Source of the DNA: Diphasiastrum complanatum
Lineage: Eukaryota > Streptophyta > Lycopodiopsida > Lycopodiales > Lycopodiaceae
Assembly (NCBI GenBank): GCA_029204225.1
Contig: CM055108.1
Location: forward strand, 15,462,722-15,526,721
Length of the DNA: 64,000 bases
Direction of reading: 5' to 3'
Part shown: piece after piece, positions 45,217-56,832 of the stretch
How positions within the stretch are numbered: the first letter of the stretch is position 1
Layout of the letters: each line of letters begins with the position of its first letter
The notes under the pieces: model-generated
The model's input: the letters and a program-made list of their open reading frames with translations, nothing else
Databases searched by the model: none
Told to the model about the DNA's origin: nothing
Program-made: the position numbers and the translations under genes

Positions 45217-45530
45217 GTGAGTCATCAAATGTATGCTCTTGGATCTTCTAAGATCAAGAATGAATTTGTCACTCATGGTGTGAAAAATCATGTTTTTTCA
45301 TTTTATGAGGCAATTTGTAAACTTCTGATGAGATTAAGTGAGTCATCCACAAATGACACTTACATCCTTGAGCAAGTATGTAGTCTTAATAAGTTCAAGA
45401 TAGTTTTTAATTTCAAGATTAGATATATCATGCAAAAAGCTCATAGTTTATGGACTAGTCAAGCTAGCCTGATGCAAAATCTTGGCAATCAACCTGTTTG
45501 CGTAGTGATTATGAGGCATGGAGACCTCGA
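45217..45530. other. Flank between the B element and an inverted gypsy LTR
   Basis: This is AT-rich sequence with a 187-codon ORF (45217-45780) that runs on into antisense LTR sequence. No family resemblance is visible, and I do not regard it as a gene. Confidence 0.4.
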
Positions 45531-46573
45531 ATTTCCATCATGGTGCAGCCATTTTCAAAAGGGAGGAGCTTTCAAATCAAATGTGTTCTTCAAGCATGGA
45601 AGGAGTGGTGGGATGATCATCAAGGAAGGTTGTAAGGGACGCCTCCTCAAGATCCTGCTTACAAAACAAAACAATAGAGAACACACTATGGAGAAACCAC
45701 CCAACCAAGTAGAAGCAACCAATCAATCTCTGAGTAGCTTCACGCCCAAGTCAAGGAATAGGAAGTATGAGAGGCAATGAATCCACAAATCCAAGATGGA
45801 GTAGGGTGAGTTTTGCCTCCTCATATAAGCTCTAGAACCCCCCATACAAATAGTAATGCAAGGTCCCAACTCCCCTATACATAGAATCTCTATACATAGA
45901 TTGCCATTGATACTCTACACATGGATAGACTATCCCAAACCTTGTACTAAGTCCAATTAGTGTGTTTGGGCCTCACAAGGTTATTAATTACTTGCGGGTC
46001 ACATCTAGAATGATGTGGCATAACTAAAATAAGCTTGTTTCTCTAGAGTACCATGTATCCAAGTCTAGGACTATACTGAATCCTATATATAGGACGTGGA
46101 CATGAAATTCTTCTCCCTTAATCTGGTTTTGTCCTCAAAACATGAAAGAATTACAAGAACAATTCATTTAACTTTCATTGTTAACCTAGAAAATCATTAT
46201 CCTTAGTTGGACTTACATATCAAGCAAGTACTCAGAGATAAAGCTAACTGTCTATCTCTACCCTGGAGTACAAACTATTGTAGTATATGTCCAACATAAC
46301 TCGGGAACCAATAAGAATAATTCTAAAATCTTTCCCATTAGGAAAATACTAGATTTTAAGAAAATCATCCTAATCAAATTCTTTAGCAGAAGTGCAAGAT
46401 ATTCCTGTTCTATAGGCCACTGGTAATTAAAGATAGAAAGCATACCAAAATGCCAATGCAATCATCTTCAACCACATAAATTTTAAATTACTGTCTAGAA
46501 TCAAATCTAGATACCCCAGGTCCTACTAAATACAAATTTAGTTGTTATTCTTGAAATCATTATGATTTGCTAT
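45531..46573 (-). repeat. Inverted, internally deleted copy of the gypsy 3' end (LTR about 45531-46107)
   Basis: The segment matches 2600-4262 in reverse, including the TTTTGTCCTCAAAACATG purine-tract region and the CCTATATATAGGACGTGGAC LTR start. About 600 bp of internal sequence present at 2895-3500 is missing, with the junction at CTACCCTGGAGTACAAACTATTGTAG. Confidence 0.7.
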
Positions 46574-47773
46574 AGTGGATTGAAGATGCATAAAGCATGG
46601 CTCGTCATCTCTTCGAATGAAGTCTACCATCATTTGTATTCTCGCATGATACATTTGTGGCGAACGAGATTTTTCTTGTCAAAATATGATTAAAATTTAG
46701 TGAAAGAATTCTCTTAAAGTAGACACTTTGAACGCTTTAATGCGTATAGCTTTGGAAAAGTGTAATTACAAAGACATAGATTGGGATGAAGTTTGGTTGA
46801 TTTAGAATGCTGAAAAAGTTTGGATTTGGTTTGGTTGATTTGATTTGCTTTAAAAAGTTTGAAAAAGTTTGGTTGATTTGGAATGCTCAAAAAGTTTGGT
46901 TGATTTGGATTTGCAAAAGAAGTAGCAACTTGAGGCCCAAAATCCTTATAAATCTAACAATGCCTTAAGAATGCTTATTTGTTTTGTGAAAGTTTAGTAA
47001 AACCATTAATGCAATGTTCTCAATCATTTACATGCTTGTGACATACAATGTTGACACTCTTATTTGCAGCAATTATTTGAGGTTATATTGAATTCTTGTG
47101 TGATATACAATGTTGACACTCTTATTTGCAACACATAATTGAGGTTATAGTGAATTCTTGTGGTTGAAGAATGTTTCTATTCAAATTTTTAAACTCCTCT
47201 CATACCAAAGGGTGAAGTAGTAAAACATCATCATAAACTTATTGAGCTACCAAATTTCAACAAAATAGAGTAATTGCACTTCATTTGCACCAAGTCAAAA
47301 AAAAAAAGTGAAAGTGCCTTTTGTATTTTTTAAATATTTTGGTTGTTGCGTGTGTATTGACTAAAAAACATATTACAAAATATGTTTTTTAGGATGGAAT
47401 TTTTTTTTTTCCCTCAAAGGACGGAAATTTTTTGAGACAATATTGCATTTGAAGGACAAGATTTTAAGTATCTAGTGATAAAATATTCTTTTGAAGGAAA
47501 AGGTTACCCTTCAATCTACATCACTGTGTAACATTTTGAGAGACAGAGAGAGAGAGAGATATGAGCCTTGTGATGCAATGTAGCGTAAAATACATCACAG
47601 AATTGTCACTTGGAAAAATATGATTATTGCAAAATGTGAAAATTGTGATTCCTAGCAATCTTCATGGTTGAACTACAAAAAGTTAGGAGCTTATTTGATT
47701 CAGTCTAAATTCCTGATTTGCCCGATCCATTTTAACTAATTGTGCATTCTGACGAATCTAAAATTGGAGCCGA
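46574..47773. other. Non-coding stretch with local tandem duplications
   Basis: No gene is seen. 46790-46920 holds several copies of AAAAAGTTTGGTTGATTTGG. A unit of about 65 bp with ACAATGTTGACACTCTTATT is duplicated at 47041-47165. AT-rich homopolymer runs follow. Confidence 0.6.
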
Positions 47774-49295
47774 TCATGGGTCCTCCTCTGAAAAATACTG
47801 GGGATTCTCATTTGAACTCCAGACGGTGTCTTCAAAAACGAGATTGATGTAGATCTCCTCCTCCTCTTTGGATTTGACTTGCACAACCTCGTCAGGCGGT
47901 GAGTTGATGTTGCCCTCGGATCTGGAGCTTTGGTTGCAGGCTTTTGCACAAGCACAGTTGATTGAGTCCCACCAACTTTTGGCTGTTTTTTTGTTAGCTT
48001 TTTCATCTGCGCAACTTATCAAACTCCACCACCCTTTCCCGTTCTTAACGTTTCGCACTTTAACAGGAAATTCCAGGGATCCGAATGAATCTACAGCGAA
48101 TCTCGTCGAAAAGTTTGTTGAGAGACCCAAGATTTCACCCAGTGTGATTGGTTTCTCCCGGAAAGAGATAGAAGAAGCTGACTGTCATACCGAATAGTGT
48201 AAAGAGTCGTCAAGAATTTTATGCAGATGGCTAATTCACAAAAATTCTTGAAAATATTCCATTGTCATCAACAAGCGAACAAGTGTGCCTTGACTAGTTA
48301 AGATGAAAGAGTAGTCGATCTTGCAACAACCGAACTGAAGAAGCCTTCAAGCGTTCACGATTCATAGATGAACAAACCGGGTAAACATTGAAGCCATTCA
48401 AGATCCATAAATGAAGGACAAGTACCTGTGTACTACTGTCAAGGTCAGATGAGGATTCCGCAGCAAAACTTGGAGTCTTGCAATATTTGAAGTCGTTAGC
48501 TTCCGAAAATCTTAATGTCTCCAACACTCTCATTTTGAAACCAAGTGGCTCCAACCCCAGCGGCCACCCTGCGGATGTACTATCGCCAGGTCCCTCGTTT
48601 GCCGTCTCTTCATCTCTGGACTCCATATCTGTTTACGAACATAGAAAATTTTATGCTGCGAAAAGTTGATTAAAACTTGTGCTAAAACAAGTTTACCGAC
48701 TGCTTTCACAAAACAGAACCTGCTTCCTTACAGTCTGAACTTTGCTTATGTTAGATAGCATCAGGGATTGAAAGACGCAATTCTATATGTATACTTTCAA
48801 ATTTCAACGTGGCACAAACTGAAGCCAGCAAAATCTATCTGTAGAAAGTATGTTCCTGTGCCTCAAGAGTGTTTGCGACAAAGTAAAGTCCAATCGCATG
48901 ATAATGCGTATGTAATGAAAAGCTAAAAAGATATCCATCGTAAAAGTCAATTTGTGAAAATATTCATGGAAAATGGACTGGGTAAATTGTGCGATACATT
49001 AGACTACCATTTAAGAATCATCATTAGATGAACAAAGAATCTAACGAGTTCTGTATTGCAAGACACTGCCAGAGGATGTAGGTCAAAGACTAGATCTTCA
49101 AGCCAGAGATAGCTCGCCATACTTGTATCGTACTTCGAAAAGATCCGCAAGTCTTGAATAATAAAGTATCATATTTCAACGACGAAGAGGACTTGAAATA
49201 ATATAATAATCAAATATTATACCTTCGGGTGCCACTGCATTAAACGGAAAGCATCTCCGATAGTAAAAGCAGAGCAAGGACCCCACTTTCGCCAT
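47774..49295 (-). CDS. Host gene: small plant protein with GWPLGL...TLGEILG motifs, three exons
   Basis: Exons 49295-49223, 48628-48426 and 48181-47774 join in frame across GT-AG introns (AAG|GTATAA...AACAG; CAG|GTACTT...GACAG) to give 227 residues. The order of motifs is an N-terminal MAKVGSLLCFYYRR, then GWPLGLEPLGFKMRVLE near 44-60, SSDLDSSTQ ending exon 2 near 92, ISFREKPITLGEILGLS at the start of exon 3, two related Trp segments (KGWWSLISCADEKANKK and KSWWDSINCACAKACNQ, an internal duplication), and an acidic tail. Land plants have an uncharacterised family of short proteins with a GWPLGL-type motif, an SSDLDTxST-type motif and TLGSLIG; I place it there from memory. It has no assigned biochemical role. 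Intact frame and clean splice sites contrast with the surrounding decayed elements. Confidence 0.7.
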
Positions 49296-50394
49296 GGTTG
49301 CACTCACGTCGGGTATCACAGCATCATATATTTAAGCTGCACTGGTGACTGCACTATCCCTTTGCCACCTGAGCGGAAACTAATATGACTGTGAAAACTG
49401 AATATGAGACTCAACTCGCAAATTCGAATAAACATCGCTACTTGCATCGTGAAATGCGAGAATATAATGCACGCCGTTTGATTCAAGGACCACATAAATT
49501 GTTTTCCTTTTAAAAAGCTAGTTACTCCGACTAGCAGTGAAAGATTCTTCTGTCGAAATCTAGTTTTACTTATGTAGCGGTTAAGAAATTAGATCTCGTT
49601 TACCTTACTACCCATGACTTCTATGCTTGCTGCTCCATTAAAAGCCGCGTACTATGACGCTCCCCACTAGTTAAATTAAACGATGCAACAGATAGACGTA
49701 AGATGAAAACTGCATTTCACAGATTCACATCAAACAACTCGGTCCCAGCGCTCATCGTAGAGGAATTACACAAATAGCAAGAATATTCTGCATCATACAA
49801 CCACGAACTGAATAACATTCATATGACGTGTGTAGGAAAACGATATCCATATTTATTTACCGATCTAACGCTTCAGTCAGCAAGATCAGTCGAGACAGAA
49901 AGTGATGTATTCTTCGTACTCGCGAGCTTAATATCGACGGATAATTATAACAAATCACGTATGTCAGTTAAAAACATCCCATTTCTGCGTGGTCGATTAC
50001 ATTTTAGATGTCCTGATTCCTGGTTTCTCAAGGATTTTACCTGGCAGACGACCATGAACATGAAGGATCATCCATGGCCCTGACTTCGTCACATCCCGGT
50101 CCACAACACCTGCAGGAGCACAACTGCACAAGGGCATGAAAAGATCAGGCAGCTGAGATTTTCTGCGTAGCTCCTAGCAGTCTAACCAGACCTCTACTCT
50201 AGTGCTTTCAAGTTTCGACCTTTCAGCTGCTGCTTCCGTTCAGTTTCAAATTCGAAAGAAGTTAACTTTTCTCTTGATTCTTTCTTCCGCCATAGCTGCA
50301 GCAGCCAGCTCATAAGTAGCATTATATGCAAACCCATGACGTGTTCAAGTCTTGGGGGCTAGGTGAGAGAATGGCAAATACTCTCTTCAAGGCA
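49296..50394. other. Upstream region of the host gene, no further gene seen
   Basis: A TATA-like ATATATTTAAG (about 49326) lies some 35 bases upstream of the host gene's ATG on the minus strand. An 86-codon ORF at 49823-50083 has no family resemblance. Base composition is less AT-biased than in the retroelements. Confidence 0.45.
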
Positions 50395-50962
50395 CTTTAA
50401 ATGGCCTTCCCTCATTGGCTTGGCTGGGTTAGTTACCTTTGCTTCCTAGGTCGGGTGAGTTAGTGCGGTTCACATCCAAAGTTTCTTTAGTCCCAGGTTC
50501 GAGTCTCCCCTTGAAGACCAAGAAGCATTTCAAGCAAAGACCCAACGGAGTGGCCTCGGTTGGTTAGTTTGGCATTCAAAGTTTCTTCGATTCTAGGTTT
50601 GAGGCTCTTCTTGAAAACCAAGAGTCATTTACACAAAGACCAAACGAAGTGGGCTTGATTGGCATCCAAAGTTGCTTTGTTCCCAAGTTAGAGCCTCCCC
50701 TTGAAAACCAAGAAGCATTTTAAACGAAGACCCAACAAGGTTAGCTTGAAATCCAAAGTTTCTTTGTTCTTGAGTTTGAGCCTCTTCTTGGAAAACAAGA
50801 AGCATTTAAAAAAAAAGACCCAACATTCAAGCCTCTCCATGGAAATCAAGGAGCATTTCACACAAACACCCAAGAGAGTTTGCTTAGTTGTTTAGCTTGA
50901 CATCCAAAGTTCTTTTGATTCTAATTTGAACCTCCTTTTGAAAAACAAAGAAGCATTTTCAC
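50395..50962 (+). repeat. Tandem array of tRNA-derived, SINE-like units
   Basis: Five or six units of about 88-105 bp begin near 50471, 50573, 50661, 50751, about 50830 (partial) and 50901 with CATCCAAAGTTTCTTT. The best unit has AGTCCCAGGTTCGAGTCTCC, a good match to the tRNA B box (GGTTCGANNCC). GGCCTCGGTTGGTTAG, similar to a tRNA A box, begins the next unit; the first copy is preceded by TTGGCTGGGTTAGTT. Later units are decayed (GGTTTGAGGCTC, GAGTTTGAGCCTC). The conserved string CTTGAAAACCAAGAAGCATTT follows each B box. Such promoters are used by RNA polymerase III. Confidence 0.6.
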
Positions 50963-52080
50963 ACAAAGATGTTACTAACTTTAAGTGACGACCTAGTTGG
51001 CAAAATAATTACTAACATGGTTACAGACTACATTGTTTAGCAAGTTCTAAATTTAAAATGAAGTTCTCTCACTGGTTTCAGGAGACAAAATGGGTTGTCG
51101 TCCTCCTTTTAGAGTTACATAGATGTAGCGACTTTCTTCACATTTCACGCAATAGTTCACTCCCAAGGGAATAGTACTTCCCTTGTGAGATTAGTTGAGT
51201 TCTATAGTTTTCCTAACTAACCATCCCTAAAAGAAGATAGTGAAAGCAATTAAGTAGAAAGCATTAGTAAATAGAAAAACACAACAAAAGAGAGAGATGC
51301 GAGAGTGAGGTGCCAGGATGTTCAGGTTATCAAACAGGCATAACCTCCTTTCCCTGTATGAACATGGAAACTTGGTACAAGAGGTGCATTGATCTCTGAT
51401 TGGCTAACTCTAGATGGCAAGGATCCTAATCCAAGCCCTTCACGTAAAATCTTATGGTTCTAAATTGAGAAGGATGCCCCTCACATGAATCATGTGATTT
51501 TCTTTTGGAAGGAGAGGGTCCTCACATGATTCATGTGAGTCTCTTCAAAGTTATAACCATCTTAAACTTGACTTTGGGATTTTTATTTAGTTTATACCCA
51601 AGTCACTTATTCCTAGTCTACGAGTTCTACAAAACAGATTATTGTGCTCATTGGGTTGGACTTATACGCACATGCAGCCTATGACCTTAGACTTATTAGT
51701 CTTAGCTGTATAGTGTATTGTGGCGGGCCCACATAGTAGGCCTACCTATACAATACTTTAGTAGCGGGACCCACAACAAAGTTGCCAACATGTGATAAAG
51801 GACCAATAGGATGGCAGAGATTCAAACTGGCCAATCGTTGTGGCCCTCATTTTAGCGTCTGTCAACCAAGCTTGAAATGGGGTCGGTCCATTGCTAGTCA
51901 AATAACTTGCCAAGGTTTAAAAATGGGTGGCAAGTGAAAGGGCTAGGGAAGGGACTTGCCGCTAGTCTCGTTGGTCTGAAACGCTCAATGTGCTTGGTAT
52001 GTTCACTTATTCTAAGGTAAGTGGTGGGACCAGCCTTAGAATTTGCAAGTTGCATAGCTTGTATGTAAAAAGCAAAAACT
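50963..52080. other. Non-coding stretch, nothing recognised
   Basis: No ORF with family resemblance. A local inverted repeat surrounds TAGTGTATTGTGGCGGGCCC and AGTAGCGGGACCC (51710-51770). Confidence 0.4.
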
Positions 52081-52082
52081 TT

Positions 52083-52330
52083 CACAACTTGTCAACTGAA
52101 GTTTTAAATTAAAATATCTTGACAACTTGTCAATTAAAATCCTAAATTAATTTATGTTCTTCATAGTTGAAATGGAAAGAGCTTTGGTCACACTTCATGT
52201 AAACAGTAAAATGAAAATTTACTTTCAAAATGTCTTGACAAGTTGTCAACTGAAGTGCCAATTTAAAATATGCCTTTCAAAGCTAAAGGGAGGCTTTGGA
52301 TACACTTAATGTAAATGGTAGAATGGAAAA
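52083..52330. repeat. Duplicated segment with TTGACAA(C/G)TTGTCAA palindromes
   Basis: Palindromes occur at about 52121-52136 and 52234-52249, with a half-like copy (CACAACTTGTCAACTGAAG) at 52083. They sit in a roughly 115-bp duplicated context (GAAATGGAAAGAGCTTTGG...TGTAAACAGTAAAATG against GGAGGCTTTGG...TGTAAATGGTAGAATG). Confidence 0.6.
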
Positions 52331-54300
52331 TTTGATGTTATCATTGAAAGCCAAAGAGAAAAGTGAAATGTTCTTATTCGAAAGGCATATTCAAACTTTT
52401 AACATATAATTTCAGTTTTCATCTAAAGGTCCATGTAATTTCTAAGTGAAACCCTAAATCTCAGTTGAGTTCCAATACATAGACCATGTTTTATAGGTCA
52501 AGGCCAAACTCATCTTGATGTTTTTTTTTTTTTTCATGGTCATTGGTGACTCATTGACTGCTTAAATTGTAAAAAGTTCCATGCAAGTTGCCATGCATAT
52601 ATTAGGCACCACAAAATTAGAATTCTCTAATCGTGATTTCTAAATTTATTAGAGAGAATGAGAATCACTTGCAAGCAACTCTTGTTGCTCGTTGAAGCAT
52701 GTAAATCATCTCATGAGGTGACTGACAAATTGCAAGTAAATATTTGCGAGTAAATATTTGCGAGTTTTATTTCATTGGATTTTTAAATAGCCATGATCGA
52801 AGACTAATAAAAGAAATGAATACAATACTAGAAAAACAATGCACAAAACATAATACCCACACTCACGTTTGTAGTAGGCTCCTTGGAGAATTCCAATTGA
52901 AAGCATCTTGACTATGTGAACTGGACATATTAGGTTTATCTATGACTGATTACAAACGAAACCAAAAATAGAAATCCACATTGAACACGTTAGACAAAAA
53001 AGTAACAATGGATGTTTGAACAGTTAGCTCTACCTCTAGTATAAGAACCCTTTGAGGACAAAGCAAATATACGAAAAACATCTTGCAAGCTGAGGATGGA
53101 TTGATGCATGAACATAATTTCATTCACATGTAGCCCCGTGACATGCAAGTAGACAAAATACATACACTTGCAAAATATGTAGTTTTTTATGGACATATTT
53201 TTAGAAAAATCTACACGTGCATAATGGCTCATTATCAATTGTGATGTGATAAATTACACATTTTTTACTGCTATCAAAACTCTCAATGATATATAACTCC
53301 TCGTGTTCCGAAGGAAATTTGATTATTTCTCATACATGCCCTTTCACTCACAATCTCTATTCCATTCCATATTTACCAGATTTTGACTCACTTGATCTAT
53401 GTAAAATTTAGACCAAATGATACAAGATACTTGTAAAAGTTTAGATTCAAATACAAACATTAGTTGTGATTAATTTGTTATTATCAACAACAATTGTTAA
53501 ATCAGGTGAATTTGATATTTTTTATGTTTTTTGAAATGCAATATAAAATATTTTGATATAATTCTGAAAGTTGGTTAAAAAATTTATCTGAATACTTTGA
53601 TATTTAAAAAAATGATTCAAATGGAAAATTGAAAAATATTTGTTTAACTAACCATATGAATAATCAATGAATTTGAATAACACAAAAAATTTTAAAAATT
53701 ATTTTTTAGAAACAATCATCTGTAATAAACATACTGATCATCTTTTCTTAAAGATAAAAATATTTACATAATTTTTTATGATAAATGTTTGTACAGTATA
53801 GTAAAAAAATTTCAATCAAATCATTTGAATCAAGACTAACATCTCTTCCAAGATTTGAATCTGCTTGAGAAGTAGACTGCTTCTAAGTAACAACATCCAC
53901 TAACGTAAAATCTTTTGAAACGAAAAATGACAGAGGATACACTTTTTGGTAATTCACGTAAATTTTGAATCTTAAATTTAAAAATTAATTAATTATTTGT
54001 AAGATATTACGTTTTACAAATATTTTAAATTTTGAATGAGTGATGCAAAATATTTTAAATTTTTTTAACTCAAATCGCATAATACAAAAGTGTTCAAAAA
54101 TCTACTTTTAAATCATTTTTAAAATAAATATAATCATATTCTAAAAGAGATAAAAATGTCCATATATATTTTTACAATGCAATAAAAAAATTTCAACTAG
54201 ATCATTTCGATAAAATCTAATAGGTCTACAAACATTTGTATAGTTGGAGTCACTTTCTGATCCTAGGTAACTAAATTTGTATCTGTGAATGATTATCGAA
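52331..54300. other. AT-rich non-coding stretch
   Basis: No supported ORF, LTR or RNA gene is seen. An 82-codon ORF at 52990-53238 lacks resemblance to anything recognisable. Confidence 0.45.
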
Positions 54301-54830
54301 CCACTTCATTTTTGAAACTTTTAGAATTAGTGTATTCATCTTTTTTTAATCTAAAAAAACTGTTTATAAGACATTTCACATTATTTGTGAATGATCAAAT
54401 TGTTTTTATATTTCAATTTTTAGTTATATTTTAAAAGAAAAATATTTTGTTGTCTAGTTTTAGAATTTTTTATTTTTTTTAATTTATTTTAAATTTTGTA
54501 TTTTATTTTTTATTTCTATTTTTTCATATTGTTCTTTAAATTTAATTTTTTTATTTTTTATTTTTAGATTTATTAAATTTTTATGATTTTTTAATATTTG
54601 AATATTTTAATATTTCAATATTTTAATATTTTTAATACTTTTAATTTTTCTCATTTTTTGATTTTTTTGATTTTTTTAATTTTTTGATTTTTTAATTTTT
54701 AAGTTTTTAGATTTTTTTTTTTTAATTTTTTAATTTTAGGTTTTTTTTTAGTTTTTTGATCTTTTGATTTTTTGATTTTTTAATTTTAGCTTTTTGAAAT
54801 TTATATATATTTTTTTAATTAATAAGTTTT
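54301..54830. repeat. T-rich low-complexity tract
   Basis: Runs of TTTTTTAATTTTTTGATTTT and TTTTAATATTTCAATATTTT dominate for about 500 bp, flanked on the right by a GTTGAGCATA-repeat region (54835-55010). Confidence 0.85.
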
Positions 54831-54834
54831 ATTT

Positions 54835-55010
54835 GGACCTATACTCAACATAGGTCTTATGAGGTCCAAAAAGAACTTATGTTGAGCATACGTCCAGTGT
54901 GACTGCGTGAGCTCATGCTAAGCATAGGTTTGAGCATAAGTCCATTGAGGATAAATACAATGAATGAGAATAGGTCGATGTTGAGCATAGTTCAAGGGAC
55001 GACCTATAAT
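54835..55010. repeat. Inverted copies of GTTGAGCATAGG
   Basis: CTATACTCAACATAGGTC, ACTTATGTTGAGCATACGTCC, GCTAAGCATAGGTTTGAGCATAAG and GATGTTGAGCATAG occur in both orientations and could fold into hairpins. Possible end of a miniature element; no terminal duplication found. Confidence 0.45.
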
Positions 55011-55169
55011 AATGTAGGTTAGCGGAGGGTGGAAGCGTGAGCGCGATGGAAATTAGTTGCGGGTCAAGGGGAATCGCATGGTCCTAGCCCTTGTAGGTGA
55101 CAGTAAAAGTATCTTTGTCAAAGGTGGAGACGGACTAGGGCAAGGTCTTGAAGAAAAGGCACCTGCATA

Positions 55170-56190
55170 TTATGGAGACCTGTAGCGGTCAAAACCGCCA
55201 GGCAGTCGTCGGTGCACAGAGCAACGATCTCCCGCTCCGTAACGGTAGAATGGTGTGTTGCAAAGGTGTGTGTGTGCGGCACGAGCAGCAAGGTGGCTGG
55301 CAGATCGGGGAGATGTTTCTCTCTCTTCTCGACTAGGGGACGAGAATGAAGTCAGAGAGGTTGACGAGGTTGATCCGGTCTGTTGGGACGCGGATGGTGA
55401 GGTTGAGGTGCGTGAGGAAATAGACGGGCTAGAGAAGTGATTGGGTCCAGTTTGTGCAGCAGCACTTCGAGTGACTCTGGTTCGTTGACTAAGTGGTGCA
55501 CTACCGCCCGAAAGACGACGTTTGGGTGCCATTGGTAGAAATTTGTACAACAATGTATTAGCTTTGAGGGCGAGTTATATATTGTAGGCGAGTAATACAA
55601 AGCATGAGTAATGGACAGGCGAGTTATGAAAGACACGAGTAAACAGACAGGCGAGTAAACATCGCGAGTAAACAAGTGAAATGTGATGACTTGCCCTCAT
55701 ATATATAGGGAGTTTATAACCCGCCTACTGCCATTTTTCGACAGTGGCCCAATCAATGCTAGGTCACTATTGTTTGCACTATGCACAATCCATTTTCTAA
55801 TTGACTGCCAGATTTACGAGATTTTCTAATCAGAACATCCCGTTGTTTACTAAAAATAACAGTTTTTGTTAAAAATGAGTCTAACTTGTGTTTAGACTGG
55901 AATTTCGCTGGACAGATTGATCATGCATTGCAATGCAACAGAGGGCAACGATAACAGTAATAGTGACTGCTCAAATTAGCAATATGTCTCCTTATTGACC
56001 GTTCGGAGTACCTCTGGGCATTTTTACAAGGCAGAAGGGAGAGGAGAGTAAGGCCATGATTTTCACACTGGTTCTGTACAAGGGCACGCCAATTTGTACA
56101 AGGTGGGATTCATTATATTCAAGGTTTCGCGAGGCACTTCCTAATTTACCTAGCCAATTTCTACCCCTATTAGTATTATGTGGATAATAA
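55170..56190 (-). pseudogene. Second copy of the gypsy-type 5' region with gag-like start
   Basis: It matches 10384-11500. On the minus strand: LTR-like sequence (56190-55690), a short array of ACTCGC-type repeats (55680-55570), then an ORF from about 55532 beginning MAPKRRLSGGSAPL, rich in Ser, Thr and Pro and open to 55170. The 10.4 kb copy is stopped early; this one stays open for about 120 codons. No gag or protease domain can be identified, so the element type rests on the linked LTR (also at 32736-33240). Confidence 0.5.
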
Positions 56191-56299
56191 TAGGGAGTGC
56201 TCTTCCTATAGACAACCATGTAAGAGCATAACATGTGAGTGATGGCCTCTCATTGTATGGTGATTACTCTATTTTTCCAGTGAAACCCAGCTTTGGCAC

Positions 56300-56528
56300 T
56301 TTGTAAACACTGTCTACAGGCCATACTACAGCCTTATTTCCACACGTGTGGAGTTGGATTATACTAATTGATCAATGCTTTGATTGTCTCTACTTGTTTC
56401 CTATCAAGCTGCTAAACTAGATCTTGTTTTCTGATGACTAGTTTCTTATAGATTGTTTAACAAGCATACAATCACCTTGTGGATCATTCAAAGATCCATT
56501 TATGGTCCTTAGTACTCTACTTTTCACA
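56300..56528 (+). repeat. 3' end of a copia LTR (family of 9670-10369)
   Basis: The end ...TTTATGGTCCTTAGTACT...TTTTCACA matches the end of the LTR at 9670-10369, including TCCACACGTGTGGA (about 56338) and CAATCACCTTGTGGATC. The left part is missing. Confidence 0.6.
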
Positions 56529-56832
56529 TAGTTTCATTTCCATCAAAAAAGCCAGCCAAGAATGCTAGTACAATTCCAACATCAAAATAATGTAGCTAGT
56601 TTCACCATATCTTGACAATTTGCACACATTCACATGAAATTGCTCAAACATGAGATAGAACAAATAAAGTAAACTTGAACAACACTTTCTTGATGCTCCT
56701 TTGACCTTAATTGATCTTCAAACACCTGCAAAAACAGATCCAAAGTATCTTTGCCACTTGATTTCCCTTTTATGCTCTTGCCATAGCTCCAAATTGCCAC
56801 CTTTCCTTTTGTGTTGTTGAAGCTCTTTGAGA

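Noticed and set aside
45217-45780. 187-codon plus-strand ORF
   Set aside because: Its second half is antisense to a gypsy LTR (45531 on), and the first half resembles nothing.
49823-50083. 86-codon ORF upstream of the host gene
   Set aside because: No recognisable motif, no homologous copy in the window, and no supported splice or promoter context.
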